From positions 225,228,099 to 225,292,098 of the forward strand of contig OZ018317.1 of NCBI GenBank assembly GCA_963969495.1: a DNA stretch of 64,000 bases, read 5' to 3'. A model generated the notes under the pieces. That model was not told the origin of the DNA and did no database searches. It saw nothing but the letters and a program-made list of their open reading frames with translations. A program made the position numbers and the translations under genes. Shown here in pieces: positions 1-12,064 of the stretch. Position 1 is the stretch's first letter, and each line of letters starts with the position of its first letter. The DNA is from Ceratothoa steindachneri. Its lineage: Eukaryota; Arthropoda; Malacostraca; Isopoda; Cymothoidae.

Positions 1-728
1 CGTTCTTTGGCCAGATCAACTAGGGTCAACTATTAACCTCCACCACACTTGAAAATTTTCACTTTTCATTTGTCATTGACTACCACCCTCTCTCTAAAAC
101 CTCTTCCGTCTCTCGCCTGTAGCCTACTTACATTCGGCCAAAATATAGCCGATGCGAGTAGAGGAGAGAGAATCGGCAAAGAGGTCGGCCCGGGTCGGCT
201 CATTCCTTCTTCTCCTAACTTGGATGGGACGGAGAGGGGGTGGGAAGGAGAGTCCTATGAGGCCGCACTGTGTCTTCTCCCATCAAATAAAACAACAACT
301 CATTGCATTTCTGCTCATTCCCTGAAGATGACTTGTCACAGTGGAAAGACGTCTAGGAATAATATACGAGTATGTCCTTTGTAAATGTTCTTTCTCGCCT
401 CACAGACCCAGTCAAAAAACTTGTTAGAAAAATAAAGAGAATACAAGTTAAAGTTAATAATGCTGCCATTGCTGTAGACTTCAACAGTATATATATACAT
501 ATATAAGCCACGAAAAGCAACATCGAAAGCATATTTTTTCAACATTTGTGCCGCCTGGAAATAAATTCCACAGGAAACAATTTCTGACCTTATTACTTGA
601 CTTAAATGGTTAATGCATTAAAAATTGTACAAAGCATGTTTCCTAAATAATCGATTAAGTATTTAAATGCATTAAAGGAAATTATTTTGTTTATAGAAAT
701 AAATCTTTCAAAAATGATTGGTTATATA

Positions 729-731
<3 letters not shown>
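1..731. other. Spacer, no gene recognised
   Basis: AT-rich sequence with short chance open frames on both strands, none with domain-like composition. No RNA gene or repeat could be supported here. The stretch ends at a (TA)n array. Confidence 0.5.
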
Positions 732-808
<77 letters not shown>

Positions 809-827
809 CATATGGAAAACTCACAAA

Positions 828-884
<57 letters not shown>
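732..884. repeat. Two (TA)n arrays around a short PLE end
   Basis: About 75 bp and 54 bp of pure TA are separated by roughly 23 bp (807-830). The spacer contains AAAACTCACAAAGTA, which is also the outermost sequence of the PLE-B element ends at about 53.33 kb and 62.19 kb. The spacer is therefore best read as a terminal scrap of a PLE trapped between TA arrays. Open frames that run through the array (Tyr-Ile repeats) are artefacts. Confidence 0.7.
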
Positions 885-887
<3 letters not shown>

Positions 888-1303
888 GATTCGCAAGGTC
901 GATCGGAACTATGAAAGAGAGAGAAAATTAATAGGAAATTCAAAGGACAAAGGAGAATTGAGGTAAATACGCGGCGAATATACAATGTATAAATCTTTCA
1001 TGAGCATGAAAGAATAATGAAAATGAACCTAAAAAACCGCAAGAAACAGAAAACGGGAACATCTTTCTTCGGAAATATTATTTCCTAATTCGCAAATATT
1101 CCGTACAGGGGTGGGATTCGAACTGTGCACACTGAAGCAGCGAACATCCGCTGTTATCTCAATTAAATCATCTCTTAAGCCACTTGGCTACGCGGAAGAC
1201 CAAAAAATCTTCCGAATAAACAAGCTTTTAAGCTACGATTTGCAAGATCGATCAGGACTATCAAGGAGAGAGAGAAAATTAATAGGGAATTCAAAGGACA
1301 TAT
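883..1303. repeat. Direct repeats of about 66 bp around a tRNA-like unit
   Basis: Positions 883-948 and 1231-1298 are near-identical direct repeats. Both contain GAGAGAAAATTAATAGG followed by AATTCAAAGGACA, and both sit next to TA-rich sequence. They bracket about 280 bp that includes a tRNA-like segment. This could be a tandem duplication, a long terminal repeat of a very small element, or two repeat copies flanking an insertion. No coding capacity is visible. Confidence 0.55.
1100..1205 (-). repeat. tRNA-like head of a SINE or decayed tRNA
   Basis: Read on the minus strand, TAGCCAAGTGGCTTAAG resembles a pol III A box and AGTTCGAATCCCACCC resembles a B box and T arm. The spacing suits a tRNA with a long variable arm (Leu/Ser type), but a clean cloverleaf with a paired acceptor stem was not found. 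More sequence follows the B box, so a tRNA-derived SINE is likelier than a working tRNA gene. Confidence 0.5.
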
Positions 1304-1339
1304 ACATATATATACTTTGGTCGAGTTTATGATGGGTTG

Positions 1340-2010
1340 AAAGCCTTTCGTTTTAACCCTTAAAAAAAATAAGTATCGTATGATACAGTAACTAATAGCT
1401 AGCCGGTAATTTTATATAATTTCGTAATATCGTTTAAAACCAACCACATAATTTAATCCTATAATAAAGGAATCGCTGCCAAGCACTGGCTGGAGGCCCG
1501 AATGCTTAAGTCAATAGAGTTTGATTCCAGGTAACCACAGCTACAATGCGAGTTGCGGTTAGACGCTGGGGAATGAATAGTTAAATGGGGTGTAGTGTGT
1601 TGGTGTAAAGGGAAGAGATAAACGAGGATACGAGAGAGAGACTCTTTCTATCCATGCTGAATTTTGGTATGACGATAAGAAAATCACCGAAACTGAGAAA
1701 GGGCTCAATTTAAGAATAGCGATAGCTTGCTTCCACGCACATTCGCAATCAACTACTTCATCCTCTCCCAACCAGGGCTTGCTTATGCAAATGGAAGCAA
1801 GTCGAGGCCTTATTCCTCAAGATTCCACTGATTACACCTTATCACTTTGAGTTTGGCTGCTCGTTGTGGGCTGGCGCCTGGGTGATAAAATTGACCGACC
1901 TCTTTGGCATGCGATTGGGCATCAATGAAATGCCCAGAAAATAAATGATGCCGAAAGAATTAAAAAGGCTAGGCTGAGAAATGCTAAGCAGAGGTTCCTA
2001 AAATCTGATC
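1340..2010. other. Spacer, no gene recognised
   Basis: No coding signal or clear repeat. A B-box-like GAGTTTGATTCCAGG at about 1520 is isolated and not enough to call a tRNA. Confidence 0.4.
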
Positions 2011-2204
2011 TAGTGACCCATTCTGGTTGGCGACTGCTGTCGATTTGCACAATCACCATAATATTTACATTTACACAGATCTCTCCTTACAAACATACGA
2101 TGAGACGACCTCGTTTCTATTGCGCTTTTAATTTTAAAAATTCCTTCCCTAACATCAACACATTACACATTTTCAATTCCCCAATTTCTCCCACTTTGCA
2201 TAAT

Positions 2205-2350
2205 TACTCCCCCCTCTTGTTTCACTTTACACACCTCCTTCCCCCCTCTTGTTTCACTTTACACACCTCCCCCCACCCTCTTGATCCACTTTACACACCT
2301 CCCCCCCCCCCTCTTGCTCCACTTTACACACCTCCTTCCCCCCTTCCCCC
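2205..2350. repeat. C-rich minisatellite, about 40-bp unit
   Basis: About four tandem copies of a unit containing CACTTTACACACCTCC preceded by CCCCCTCTTG. Units differ by C-run length and point changes, as expected of slippage. An open frame crosses the array but has only low-complexity Pro/Leu/His composition. Confidence 0.75.
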
Positions 2351-2399
2351 TTAAAAATTCGTTTGGATATGCTCTCGTTGGCTCTGCTTTATTTGAGCT

Positions 2400-2600
2400 A
2401 CTTGTTCGTAATTATGTATCCACATGTTTGTACTTTTGCGGTATTTGTTCGTAGATTAAGTTTCTATGATTATATGTTCATATGCAATTGTTCCTAATTT
2501 TAGGTAGATATTTTCGTACTTTAATTATTTGTTCGTACTAATGAGATACTGTTCGTACTTCTAGCTCTATACGTTCGGACTTTTGATATACGTATTCTTA
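2400..2600. repeat. GTTCGTA-type degenerate minisatellite, block 1
   Basis: The motif GTTCGTA or close variants recur every 25-40 bp, separated by AT-rich filler. The same motif builds much longer blocks at 15.6-16.55, 21.06-21.36 and 28.1-28.6 kb. Confidence 0.5.
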
Positions 2601-2629
2601 CTTTTGGTGTTGCTTAGCAGTAGTAAGTA

Positions 2630-3155
2630 GCGCTATTCGTGCCTGGCATCAGGGGCGAGAACCACCGATCAGATAATGAAATAAACATAAAGATTAGAAT
2701 ATGACAATCGCTGGCAAGCCCGACTCTCACAGGGGCCGGTTCCCGTGTAGGTGTGGGATCAAAGGGGAGGGGGAGGTAGGTAGTATTGTGTTTTTTCACC
2801 AGCCAGCGATCATAGAACCCTACGTGCCCCCCCCCCACCGACTCCCCACGCCTCAGAAGTATGTGGATATGTGAAAGCCCTCATAGAGATAGTAGTAGTC
2901 CCTCGGCAGGATTCCGGATGAGTTATGTTGTGCTATGAAGACCGGAAGGGAAATGATAGTGGTGTTCCGGTTGGTTATGATAATGCGTATTGACTTACTT
3001 ACCAGCCCCGTCGAATTAACAGTGTATCTGCCCAGTGGGCGGCCAGCTCATGATGACGTTGAATATTTTGTATCCGCGTTCTCTGTGGGAACGCATCCAT
3101 GCCTCGACGATAGAAGTCCAACGCGGTACCCGCTATGCTAGCGAGAACTCTTCGG
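2630..3155. repeat. Composite dispersed repeat, copy 1
   Basis: It shares an ordered series of blocks with 13.95-14.41 kb: ACAATCGCTGG, a GGGGCC-rich stretch, CCTCGGCAGGATTCC, TGTGCTATGAAGAC, a GGTTATG block and a segment with ATGACGTTG and CCAACGC. Spacing is similar, so the two are diverged copies of one element of about 500 bp. The copy at 14 kb ends in a tRNA-like head, so this may be a SINE or a composite non-autonomous element. Confidence 0.5.
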
Positions 3156-3159
3156 CGTT

Positions 3160-3850
3160 ATTTCGGGGTTCCAACTCCTTGTGTTCGTACCTCTTAATTC
3201 GGGTTCCCTGTGTACGCATCTGTGCCCGGAGGTTTTGAAGGGACAATCTCGACCCCCACCGACCCTTAAAGTTGAATAACTTGCGCTAGTTTCTTTCGGT
3301 GGAGATGCCCTCGTTGGTTTCGCTCATCCAGAATTTATGGTAATAATGTAGTAGTTGTGGTTCCTGTCACCAGTAATGGGCACCTGCGGTGACTGGGTGG
3401 TATAAAAGGGTTGACCAAGTGATCTCCTGACCTACTTCGCATCCCGATTTGAAATGATACACAGTATTTATTTATTTGTGTTTCTTTGTTTCTTTGTTTA
3501 AAATAATAAAAAAAAACAACCAACCAAACAATTTTCGATTTTGGTTCGTTAGGAAAGTGTTGAAGTTAGGGAATATGAAAATATGTGAAAGTTCTTAGTC
3601 CGAGGAACAAAATGAGATTATTAGCTCTTACTATTGACAAGGAGGGTACGCAATTCTCTTGGTTCTTTATCTCATCTTAGACAGATCACCACACCCTTGG
3701 AGGAGGAGGACGCTGAAAACATGTGACAAGGCTTTTACATCATGTACATTCACGTATAATCAGTCATCACATACAAAAACTCCATACATATATATGAATA
3801 TATCTATGTGTATAGATGTTATTAAGCATCAATTTATAAACGGACAAAAT
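3160..3850. other. Spacer, no gene recognised
   Basis: Contains one copy (about 3270-3330) of the short dispersed motif GATGCCCTCGTTGGTTTCGCT. Nothing else is supported. Confidence 0.4.
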
Positions 3851-4059
3851 GGGGTTTTAAACGATTAATTTCAAACAAAGGGTTCAATAAATGGCTATAA
3901 ACCGACGTAAATTGGCTTTTTATCCACCCAAACAAAGGCTTTTGGTCGATCTTATACGAGACGTAAAAATCAATTAACATTAGCCTCTTATTCGCCAGCG
4001 CGCAACATTTTGCCTTGGCTACATTAAAATGAAATAACATGGGTAAACATCATATGCGG

Positions 4060-4290
4060 CTAATTGTAGGGTTCCACAACGATTTTATAAAACAACCCAT
4101 TAATATCAAACCTTTAAAAAACTCTTTGATGATCCCTAAGCCATTTGGCGGTTAATAAAGTATGTGGAAATCACGCCACCACGTCAATCGGGTGAGGACC
4201 CAACATATCACCTTGTGGAACTCCGGGATAATATCGCGCGTTCTTCTTACGTACTCGGACAAATGGATGTGGCTACATGAATGCGACCCT
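4060..4290 (-). pseudogene. Reverse transcriptase fragment (non-LTR)
   Basis: On the minus strand one frame reads PGVPQGDMLGPHPI, the RT motif 4 region of non-LTR retrotransposons (family consensus GVPQGSVLGP). Flanking sequence gives only fragments in shifted frames with stops, and no YADD box was found. This is a short, old LINE relic; the clade cannot be assigned. Confidence 0.4.
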
Positions 4291-4339
4291 AAAATAGTCG
4301 TTTTGTGGCTTTCTTTTTGAAAAATGAAGATAAACAAGA

Positions 4340-5880
4340 GGCTTAAAGAACTTCAAACCGATAAAACGATGGAATGGATTGCAGGATTTATTTAGTTGGG
4401 CCGAAAATACAGTCTTTGTTTTATTTTAGTTACGCATTCGATTGTTTCGCGCAACAAAAGAAAACGAATGCTATTCATGGCGGCAGTTCGACAACAAACA
4501 AATTTGTTGAGGGGTCGGCTAAAATATGAGTAGAGGTCCATTCAAATCTAGTAAATAACAACAATTCATTCATCATTGGTGGACGCGATAATGGGTGCTA
4601 GGGAACTCACCATCCTATCACTATTCAAAGGACTTCTCCGTCTGACCAGGTACGTAAATCAGTTGTATTTTTTATTATTTTGCTTTCTCACGAAGTGGAA
4701 TATCGTATTGGCGAGGAGAATTATTTCTTATTTGAAAGAAGTATCTTTTGTTTCTTCCACTTAAGTATTGAACCGAGTCTTTTAAACTTCGTTGGTGGGA
4801 TTCACCATGTACCGATCCCACAATGAACCTAGTCACCGGGGAAATTTAATTTACCATCCGATTAATCGACAAATTCAATTTTTTACCGTGATGATAAAAG
4901 CTGGTTCCTAATATCCCGCAAAGGGGCATCTGCGGTGGCCTAAGCAGTCGTCCCACCATCAATAAAAAATACAAACTTTTGGCGCTATATATCAAAATAA
5001 CCCATAATTTAGGACTCTAGCCAGGATTAATGGCATAATAATGGGTGCAACCCAGCGCGCCATACATCACACACAACCGGATTCAGCGTCATAAACCAAC
5101 CAACCGAAACGCAAATAGAAAAACTCAAATCAAAGTGAATACAAACCTTAAAGATCATAATTGGAACGTGAGCAACCGCTTACTCCTCCTATACCTGCGC
5201 AGTAGACCGTTTCTGAATGATGATTCTGCGCATGATTACACAGAATTCCTTAGGCATCTGGGAGCTCACATTTTTGTCCCACTTAAAAAAATAATTTGGA
5301 GTTTTATAGAAATAACGATAATGAAAATTTTAAAAATAATAATGAATTAACACGATTTTCTTTGATTTTTATTCTTTTCACAGATAATAAACGGAAAAAA
5401 TTATCAATATTAAAATAATAATGACAAAAGACTATTGGATTTTCTTGGGCACATGATTAAGCCACCCTTTCCAGAACGCACCAAGTAGCTCCCTCTCTAA
5501 AACTCTCGGTTTGCGTGAATTCCTCAATTTTCAACTTCACTTATCCTCACCACTTATTTACAAAACTCTTTAAAAGCTTATCGTAAGAAATACTCTCGTT
5601 GATTATCGCTCTTTATCTAATACTATAACAATAATTATAATGATAATAGCAACAATAATAATGATAATAATATAATCATTTGATTGCGATATTGGTGCGG
5701 AGAGTAAGAAAGAAAAGTAATAATAATGCCAAATGGGATCAAGAGTAAAGAGATAAGAAGGAATTTTGAAGAGAAAATAAGAGTATTTAATAGAAAGAAC
5801 TCTGTCCATGAGTCTTTTATTACAGTTATGGCGCTAATTTAGATACTGACTTTTTAAATTCTGGAATCGTTTTAAGACCG
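4340..5880. other. AT-rich spacer
   Basis: No coding signal. It contains AAT-rich simple sequence at about 5630-5680 and one copy of the short CTCGTTG motif at about 5545-5615. Confidence 0.4.
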
Positions 5881-5899
5881 AGACTTTTGGTAGAGACTA

Positions 5900-7330
5900 A
5901 GATTAGAATGAACGTCAAAATAACCAGGAATGTCAAAGGCAGCAACGTCTTAAATAACTACGAATGCAACAACGTTAAAATAACCATGAATGCCAAAGGT
6001 TGTTACGTCTTAAGATAATGTGAAAGTCAAAGGTAGCGACGTCTTCAATTCATTTGAACTAGGCAAGAGCAACGACTTAGATAACATGACGTCAAAAGCA
6101 CCAATTTTTTATATAACTACGAGTATAAGGGTCAAAAACGTCTTAATTTTACAGTGCACGTTAAAGGCAGAAATGTCTTAGATTACTATCAACTTTGAGA
6201 ACAGCAAAGCATTAGATAAGTTGAAAGTCAAAAGCAGCAGCGTCTCAGATTACTATAAATTTCAAAGCAGCAGCGTCTTAGATTACTATAAACGGCAGAG
6301 GCAGCAATTTTTATATACTCGTAAATATATGTGTCACAAAGTCTTAATTTTACAGCGCTCGTCCAAAGCAGCAAAGTCCTGGATTACTATTGACTTTGAG
6401 AACAGCAACGCATTAGATAAGTTGAAAGTCAAAAGCAGCAGCGTCTTAGATTACTAAAAACGTCAAAAGCAGCAATTTTTATATAAATATATGTGTCAAA
6501 AAGTCTTAATTTTACAGCGCTCGTCCAAAGCAGCAAAGTTCTGGATTACTATCAGCTTTGAGAACAGCAACGCTTTAGATAAGTTGAAAATCAAAAGCAG
6601 CAGCGTCTCAGATTACTATAAACTTTAAAGCAGCAGCGTCTTAGATTACTATAAACGGCAGAGGCAGCAATTTTTATATACTCGTAAATATATGTGTCAC
6701 AAAGTCTTAATTTTACAGCACTCGTCCAAAGCAGCAAAGCCCTGGATTACTATCGACTTTGAGACCAGCAACGCCTGAGATAAGTTGAAAGTCAAAAGTA
6801 GCAGCGTCTCAGATTACTACAAAAGCATCAATTTTTATATAAATATATGTGTAAAAAAGTCTTAATTTTACAGCGCTCGTTCGTCCAAAGCAGCAAAGTT
6901 CTAGATTACTATCAACTTTGAGAACAGCAACGCTTTAGATAAGTTGAAAGTCAAAAGCAGCAGTGCCTCAGATTATGTACTATAAACGTCAAAAGTAGCA
7001 GTGTCTCAGATTATGTACTATAAACTTCAGAAGCAGCAGTGTCTCAGATTATGTACTATAAACGTCAAAAGTGGCAGCGTCTTAGATTAATATAAACGGT
7101 AGAAGCAGCAATTTTTCTATACCACTAAGGGTAAAAAAGTCTTAATTTTACAGTGCACATCAAAAGCAGCAATGTCTTCGATTACTTTAAACTTTGAGAA
7201 CAGCAGCGACTTAGATTACTATAAACATCAAAAGCGGCGACTTTTGAGATAACTATGGACGTGAAATACACTAACGTCTACCTATAGTGTGAACGTCAAA
7301 GGCCGCTCGGTCTACGATTGTTTTGAACGC
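5900..7330. repeat. Complex satellite built on a ~34-bp unit
   Basis: The base unit is roughly GTCAAAAGCAGCAGCGTC followed by TTAGATTACTATAAAC. It is arranged in a higher-order pattern: the landmark GTCTTAATTTTACAG occurs near 6140, 6342, 6503, 6703, 6859 and 7139. The middle spacings alternate at about 200 and 160 bp. Isolated units recur at about 7970-8010 and 9010-9170, so the array once extended further or has seeded copies. Small open frames here only reflect the repeat. Confidence 0.8.
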
Positions 7331-7339
7331 CAATAGCAG

Positions 7340-8010
7340 GCACGTGTTTGATTAATACCCCCAGAAGGGGCTTCTTATGTCTACTGTTAAACCTTGCAAT
7401 TTGCCCCCTCCTTACTGCCATTGGTAGTACCACACTTGATTGAGACTACCAGCGTTTAATTTTTGCCCTTTGCATCTATTTCCTCGGGGAGGGGTAGTCG
7501 TTAATTTTGCAGGCCAGTCATAAACTTGCTCCTAACTAGCCATCACTGAGCGAAACCGGTAGAGAGAGTCTCTCTCTCTCTCTCTTTCTCTCTCTTTCTG
7601 TTTGTCTCTCTGTCTGTCTCTCTATTAGCTTAGGGATGGGGGGGGGGTAACATGCCTGTATTCTTCCCACCCCTTTCGTCTTATACTGCACCATCTTTCT
7701 TTCTATTTTCAAGGAGGTAACAAGTGTAGCATGGGCAATCATGCTGCAGCTTACATTAAAAGGACTGAGTTACTTCCCGGCATCAATGCTTTGGGGTGGA
7801 TATGCGGCTATACATATATATCTTCCGCATGTTTTCACTACCCCCATATTCACCACTTTATTTACACATCTAACTTTACAAACTTTCTAAAAGAGATCCA
7901 AGAACAGATTTCGCTTTAAATTAAACAAAAACAACAACAACAACAACAACAAAAACAACAAATAAAATTACTATGAACGTACAAAGCAGCAACGTCAAAT
8001 TGCGTAAACC
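7340..8010. other. Spacer with CT and AAC simple repeats
   Basis: A CT-rich run lies at about 7565-7625 and an AAC-rich run at about 7925-7960. One satellite unit follows at about 7970. No gene is supported. Confidence 0.4.
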
Positions 8011-8053
8011 ACTTGGATTACATGAACATCGAAATCAGGTTGGTTGTTAGTTG

Positions 8054-8512
8054 TTATGCCAGACTTTGTAATGGGGTATGGTGTTTATTTCTGTGGAAAG
8101 AAATATTGATCATCCTCTTCTCTTCCAAATATTCAGTTAAAATCTCTGTCACTCTAACTGTTCCTATTATCCTGTCATCTATTACGTATTCTCCACATTT
8201 AAACCCCAGAACCCCACCTAGTCCCCGAGCCTCTCTACTTCTCACCTCATTCCCATGTTCCTGTCCAAACAGTATTGCCAGCTCTTCTTTCAGTCTTGCT
8301 CTCTGGGCATTGTGTCCTTCCCATTCTAACATCAGATATTCTACCCCCTCTCTCTTTTTCTGCCCTCATGGGCACCACTCGCAAGAGTCATCTCCTCCGT
8401 TCCATTTATATGTTCGTTCCTTTACATCCAGAGATCCCGTTCGGGCTGAGAATAAAAGCTGGCTTCCATAGCTTTAATCATACATTTCTTCCATGGAAGG
8501 CTCTCTTTTGCA

Positions 8513-8561
<49 letters not shown>

Positions 8562-9060
8562 TCAGAATTCTTTTATCATTTACTCTCCTTCTTCATATCC
8601 TGTTTCAATTCTCTAGTAACTTCTGCTTCATCTTTTCCTGTGTTTTCTGCTCCACATATATTGTTTGCAATTCATACTTCCTATCCACTTGTCTCACTCC
8701 CCTATGGCACTGTGATGCATTATTGACAACATCAACATATTCTGCCAACGTCTCTAGACGCATCTAATGTAGCCTCATTGTATAATTTGTTTTCATCTTT
8801 ACAACTCTTTTCATTTATACTCTACCATATTTCTCTCCTTAAGGCTTCCACTGCTATATTGGAATTGGCTCATAGGGCCATGCTTGCCACATTATTTTTT
8901 ATCATTCTCTCTACTTCCACCTTTGTCACTCTACAGATTTCACAACCATACAAACTTCTTAGGACTCTTCTTCCTCTCCACAACTTCCAGGGCTGTCTTA
9001 TATTGATATGAGCGCAAAAAGTCGAAACTTCTTGAATTACTGTGAACATCAAACTCAGAA
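8054..9060 (-). pseudogene. 3' part of a non-LTR retrotransposon RT
   Basis: Minus-strand fragments in shifted frames resemble the C-terminal part of an arthropod LINE polyprotein. About 8870-9052 contains RSLYGCEICRV, as in the post-thumb LYGCE segment of LINE RTs, followed by a segment ending VASMAL and one ending VEALRREI. About 8054-8400 encodes CEWC followed by EYLMLEWEGHNAQR, the layout of a C-terminal zinc-knuckle-like CxxC...H region. A (TA)n array (8515-8558) interrupts it. It is decayed; the clade is not resolved. Confidence 0.45.
8515..8558. repeat. (TA)n microsatellite
   Basis: About 44 bp of TA inside the LINE relic. Unlike most TA arrays here, no PLE terminus was recognised next to it. 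Confidence 0.9.
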
Positions 9061-9169
9061 AAGCCTTATATTACTCTGAATGTCAAACGCAAAACGGTCT
9101 TGTGGAGGTATGGACGTCAAAAGCAGCAAAGTCGTCGGTTAGTATTAAATTTAAAGTGGCGTAAGTGCA

Positions 9170-9750
9170 TTCAAGTCGAGGGCAGTTATATTGAAAAATA
9201 ATAAAATACTTTTCCTCATATCTTGTTTCCTTATATCCGAATTGCAAAACTTATTGACCGCCCATCGTATTCGTATAGAATGTGAAAAAAGGATTTTTTT
9301 CACCATTTTCTTACGTGAGAGGAGTTTCATTTAATGTGGTGATATTTATGATTTGATGCACGAAGTCTAAATACGGTGGTTCTGCACAATGGAAACACGT
9401 GTGGTCCTTTACCTTTGGTCACTCTGTATATCTTCGAGGTAGTTATGAGAATTTGGAATCGGTTGTTGCAAGGAAAAAATATCCTCATAACTGCATGATT
9501 TGTTTTTGTTGTTGTTGATTTTCCTCAAACTATCCAGTTAACAACCCCGAGACGCTGACGAAGAATATAGCCTGTACTTGGTTTTCCCATAGAACTCTCA
9601 GGCTGTGTATATTGTGTTGTTGCGTGTGCCATTGTGTGCAGTCTAGGCTTGAACAGTGTGTTTGTGTGGAATGTAATGTTTTATATTGGCCGAGCCTCCG
9701 CGATGTTCACATCCATCCTCTTCTGGCTGCTCAGGATACCTAAGTGTTGT
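9170..9750. other. Spacer, no gene recognised
   Basis: AT-rich, without coding signal or clear repeat. Confidence 0.4.
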
Positions 9751-9759
9751 CCACACCGA

Positions 9760-10230
9760 ATCCATGGTGCCACTACTACTGGTGCTCCCAGCATTGCCGT
9801 GGAAAAGGTGCCACGTCTAGTTATGCTACTACTGATGCCAAGGAAATACTGACACCTCTAATGACTCCCCCACCCATCCTGAAAAATGGTACCACCTCTA
9901 CTAATGCCCCCACCGCTACTGATGTTCACACCAGAGCGTGGGAAATGGTACTACTACTACTCATGCCTCCACCGTAGCCTAGAAAATGGTACCACCAATA
10001 CTAATGCCCCACCGCTGCCTAGGAAAGTGTACTACCTCTACTGCTTCCCTTGCCGCTGCCTTGGAAATGGTGCGACCACTACTGATGTTCACACGACAGC
10101 CTAATAAATGGTACCATCACTATTGATATCCACACCATTGCTTTGGAAATGGTGCCACCTCTGATGATGCTGTCATAACATCCTAATAAATAGTAGAACC
10201 TCTACTGATGCCCACAGCGCAGCCTAGTCA
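9760..10230. repeat. Minisatellite with ~54-bp unit
   Basis: About eight diverged tandem units with the order TGGTACCACC, TCTACTAATGCC, CACCG, then GCCTAGGAAA. Divergence between neighbouring units is high, so the array is old. Open frames through it carry Thr/Pro-rich repeats and are not considered genes. Confidence 0.75.
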
Positions 10231-10640
10231 AGTGGATTCTGTCCTCACGAGGAAGGGAGGATTAAAAAAGGTGGATATCAGGGGGTCGTGCGTGCTGCGT
10301 GGAGTTGTGCGAAAGTGACTGAATAGAGCGTTGGGTGAAGTGAGTATGAATATGTTTCTGGAAGCAAATTTGGGGTAGGTGAGGTGAGAGAGTTTTTACT
10401 ATCTCTAATGTAATATAAATTGGGTATTAATGTAATGATATTTTATGGGATTGGGTATTCTGCACTGTAGTATAGTGGGTGCTTCGAGTTTGTGGAAGCT
10501 GCAGCTAATATTTGACTGCTTCTTTTATTAAGGTGATCCTTGACCTTGAAAGGATTAGTTTTAGAATTTAGACGGCTGTAGATGTACATTTCCCGTATCT
10601 AATTATATTTTTCATCTTTTTATCATCTCGAATTTTAAAC
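10230..10640. other. Spacer, no gene recognised
   Basis: No coding or structural signal supported. Confidence 0.4.
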
Positions 10641-10644
10641 AAAG

Positions 10645-11405
10645 TCTGCTGACCAAAGGTCGCATGCTCTCACTTATTCTGATTTATAACCTTACAACCT
10701 TCAAAACTTTCAATAATTCCCGGACTAACTTCTGGAGGACATTGGCAATTATATCATTTGAAAGAAATTGTAAAACAACGTTAAGGTTTTAAATTTCGTT
10801 AAAATCGGCCGAATTATTATGGTGTTATTTCCAAATAATTCTCCGGCTAACTTTGGGAGGACTTTGACAATTATACAATTCGAAAGGGAAAGTAAAACAA
10901 CATAAGGGTTTCAGATTTCGTTATAATCGGCTCAATAGAAGTTATTGCCAAATAATTCCCGGGCTAACCTTGGGAAGACTTGTTGCAATTATATGATTCT
11001 AAAGAGAATGTAAAACAACATAAGGGTTTAAAATTTAATTAGAATCAGATGAATAGTTATTATGCTATTGCCAAATAACTCCCCGGCTAACCTTGGGAGG
11101 ACTTTGTCAATTATATCCTTCGAAATTGTATGTAAAACAACATAAGGGTTTTAAATTTTGATAAAATCAGCCGAATAGTTATGATACTATGGCCAAAACA
11201 AAATAATTCCCAGGCTAACCTAGGGAGCATCTTGGAACTTATATCATTCGAAAGAAAATGTAAAACAACATAAGGGTTTCAAATTTCCTTAGAATCGGCC
11301 GAATAGTTACAATGATATTACAAAAAAAAAAGCAAAACGGGGACTGACTAACCGATCAAAATAGTGAGATATAGTCTCCCGCGACTAGACTCGCACGCGA
11401 CTAAT
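10645..11405. repeat. Dispersed repeat with tandemly amplified core
   Basis: A ~120-bp core with AATTCCCGG(A/G)CTAAC, GGAGGACTTTG, TATATCATTCGAAAG, TGTAAAACAACAT and AATCGGCCGAATAG occurs about five times in tandem. The outer flanks are single: CTGCTGACCAAAGGTCGC on the left, and GCAAAACGGG followed by AGTGAGATATAG on the right. The same flanks around a single core are found reverse-complemented at 58.80-59.07 kb. The element is thus normally about 270 bp and this copy has expanded internally. Confidence 0.8.
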
Positions 11406-11990
11406 AACCTTTGGGAGAGGTTAGGGGTCCTAGTAGGTCTTGCATAGTCAATTACGATGAGAATGAAATATTTATAAGCTGTCGTTGAGGAGACTATTTT
11501 ATGTTTAAATGTTTAGTGCGTAACTGATTTAAGGGTCTTTAACTTGGTGTAAATTTGTTGCCATGTTTTTTCATGAGAACATTGTATGTCATTGACGTAT
11601 TGTTTATGGTTAGATGAAGATGATTTGTGGAGACTTTAAGGTCTTGTGATTGCTTCGGGCAGCAGAGAGGATATACCAAGCTCCCATGTGTGTTTCTTTT
11701 GTTAATGGGGGATAAGAGCAAATAGTCAATGCTGGGAGCCCAAACACTGGCTATAATATAAAATCTCTTGAAGTTGAAGGCTAGGATATTTTTCATAAAA
11801 ATGTTGTTGACCTAATTAAAGCCTTTCTACCCATTCATATAAAATTAAGTTTTATGAATATTATTAAGGCAATATAAAAAGTAGAGAATGCTTTAAGTAT
11901 CTCTGTAAGAAATTCCTTACCATCTCACAAGCAAAAGAAGGCATTTATTATGCGGAGATTGAAGAAGACAGATGTCATATGAATGAGTGA
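11405..11990. other. Spacer, no gene recognised
   Basis: A minus-strand open frame at 11539-11796 (85 aa) has no recognisable motif and is not called. Confidence 0.35.
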
Positions 11991-12064
11991 AGTAGAAAAA
12001 GTGGTTTCGGCTTCCTTCAAAAGCGTGGAATATGCTGGAAGATTTTTAAGCTTCGGGATACTTA

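Noticed and set aside
687..966. Long open frames of alternating Tyr-Ile in all (TA)n tracts (also near 8.5, 30, 32, 33.4, 48.7, 49.7, 51.1, 61.3 and 63.5 kb)
   Set aside because: TA repeats have no stops in two frames; the frames are artefacts of the microsatellite.
1480..1560. B-box-like GAGTTTGATTCC
   Set aside because: No matching A box or cloverleaf at the right distance.
5900..7330. CRISPR-like regularly spaced repeat
   Set aside because: Spacers are themselves repeats, unit length varies, and the context is eukaryotic.
8013..8471. 152-aa plus-strand frame
   Set aside because: It is antisense to the better supported LINE C-terminal segment on the minus strand.
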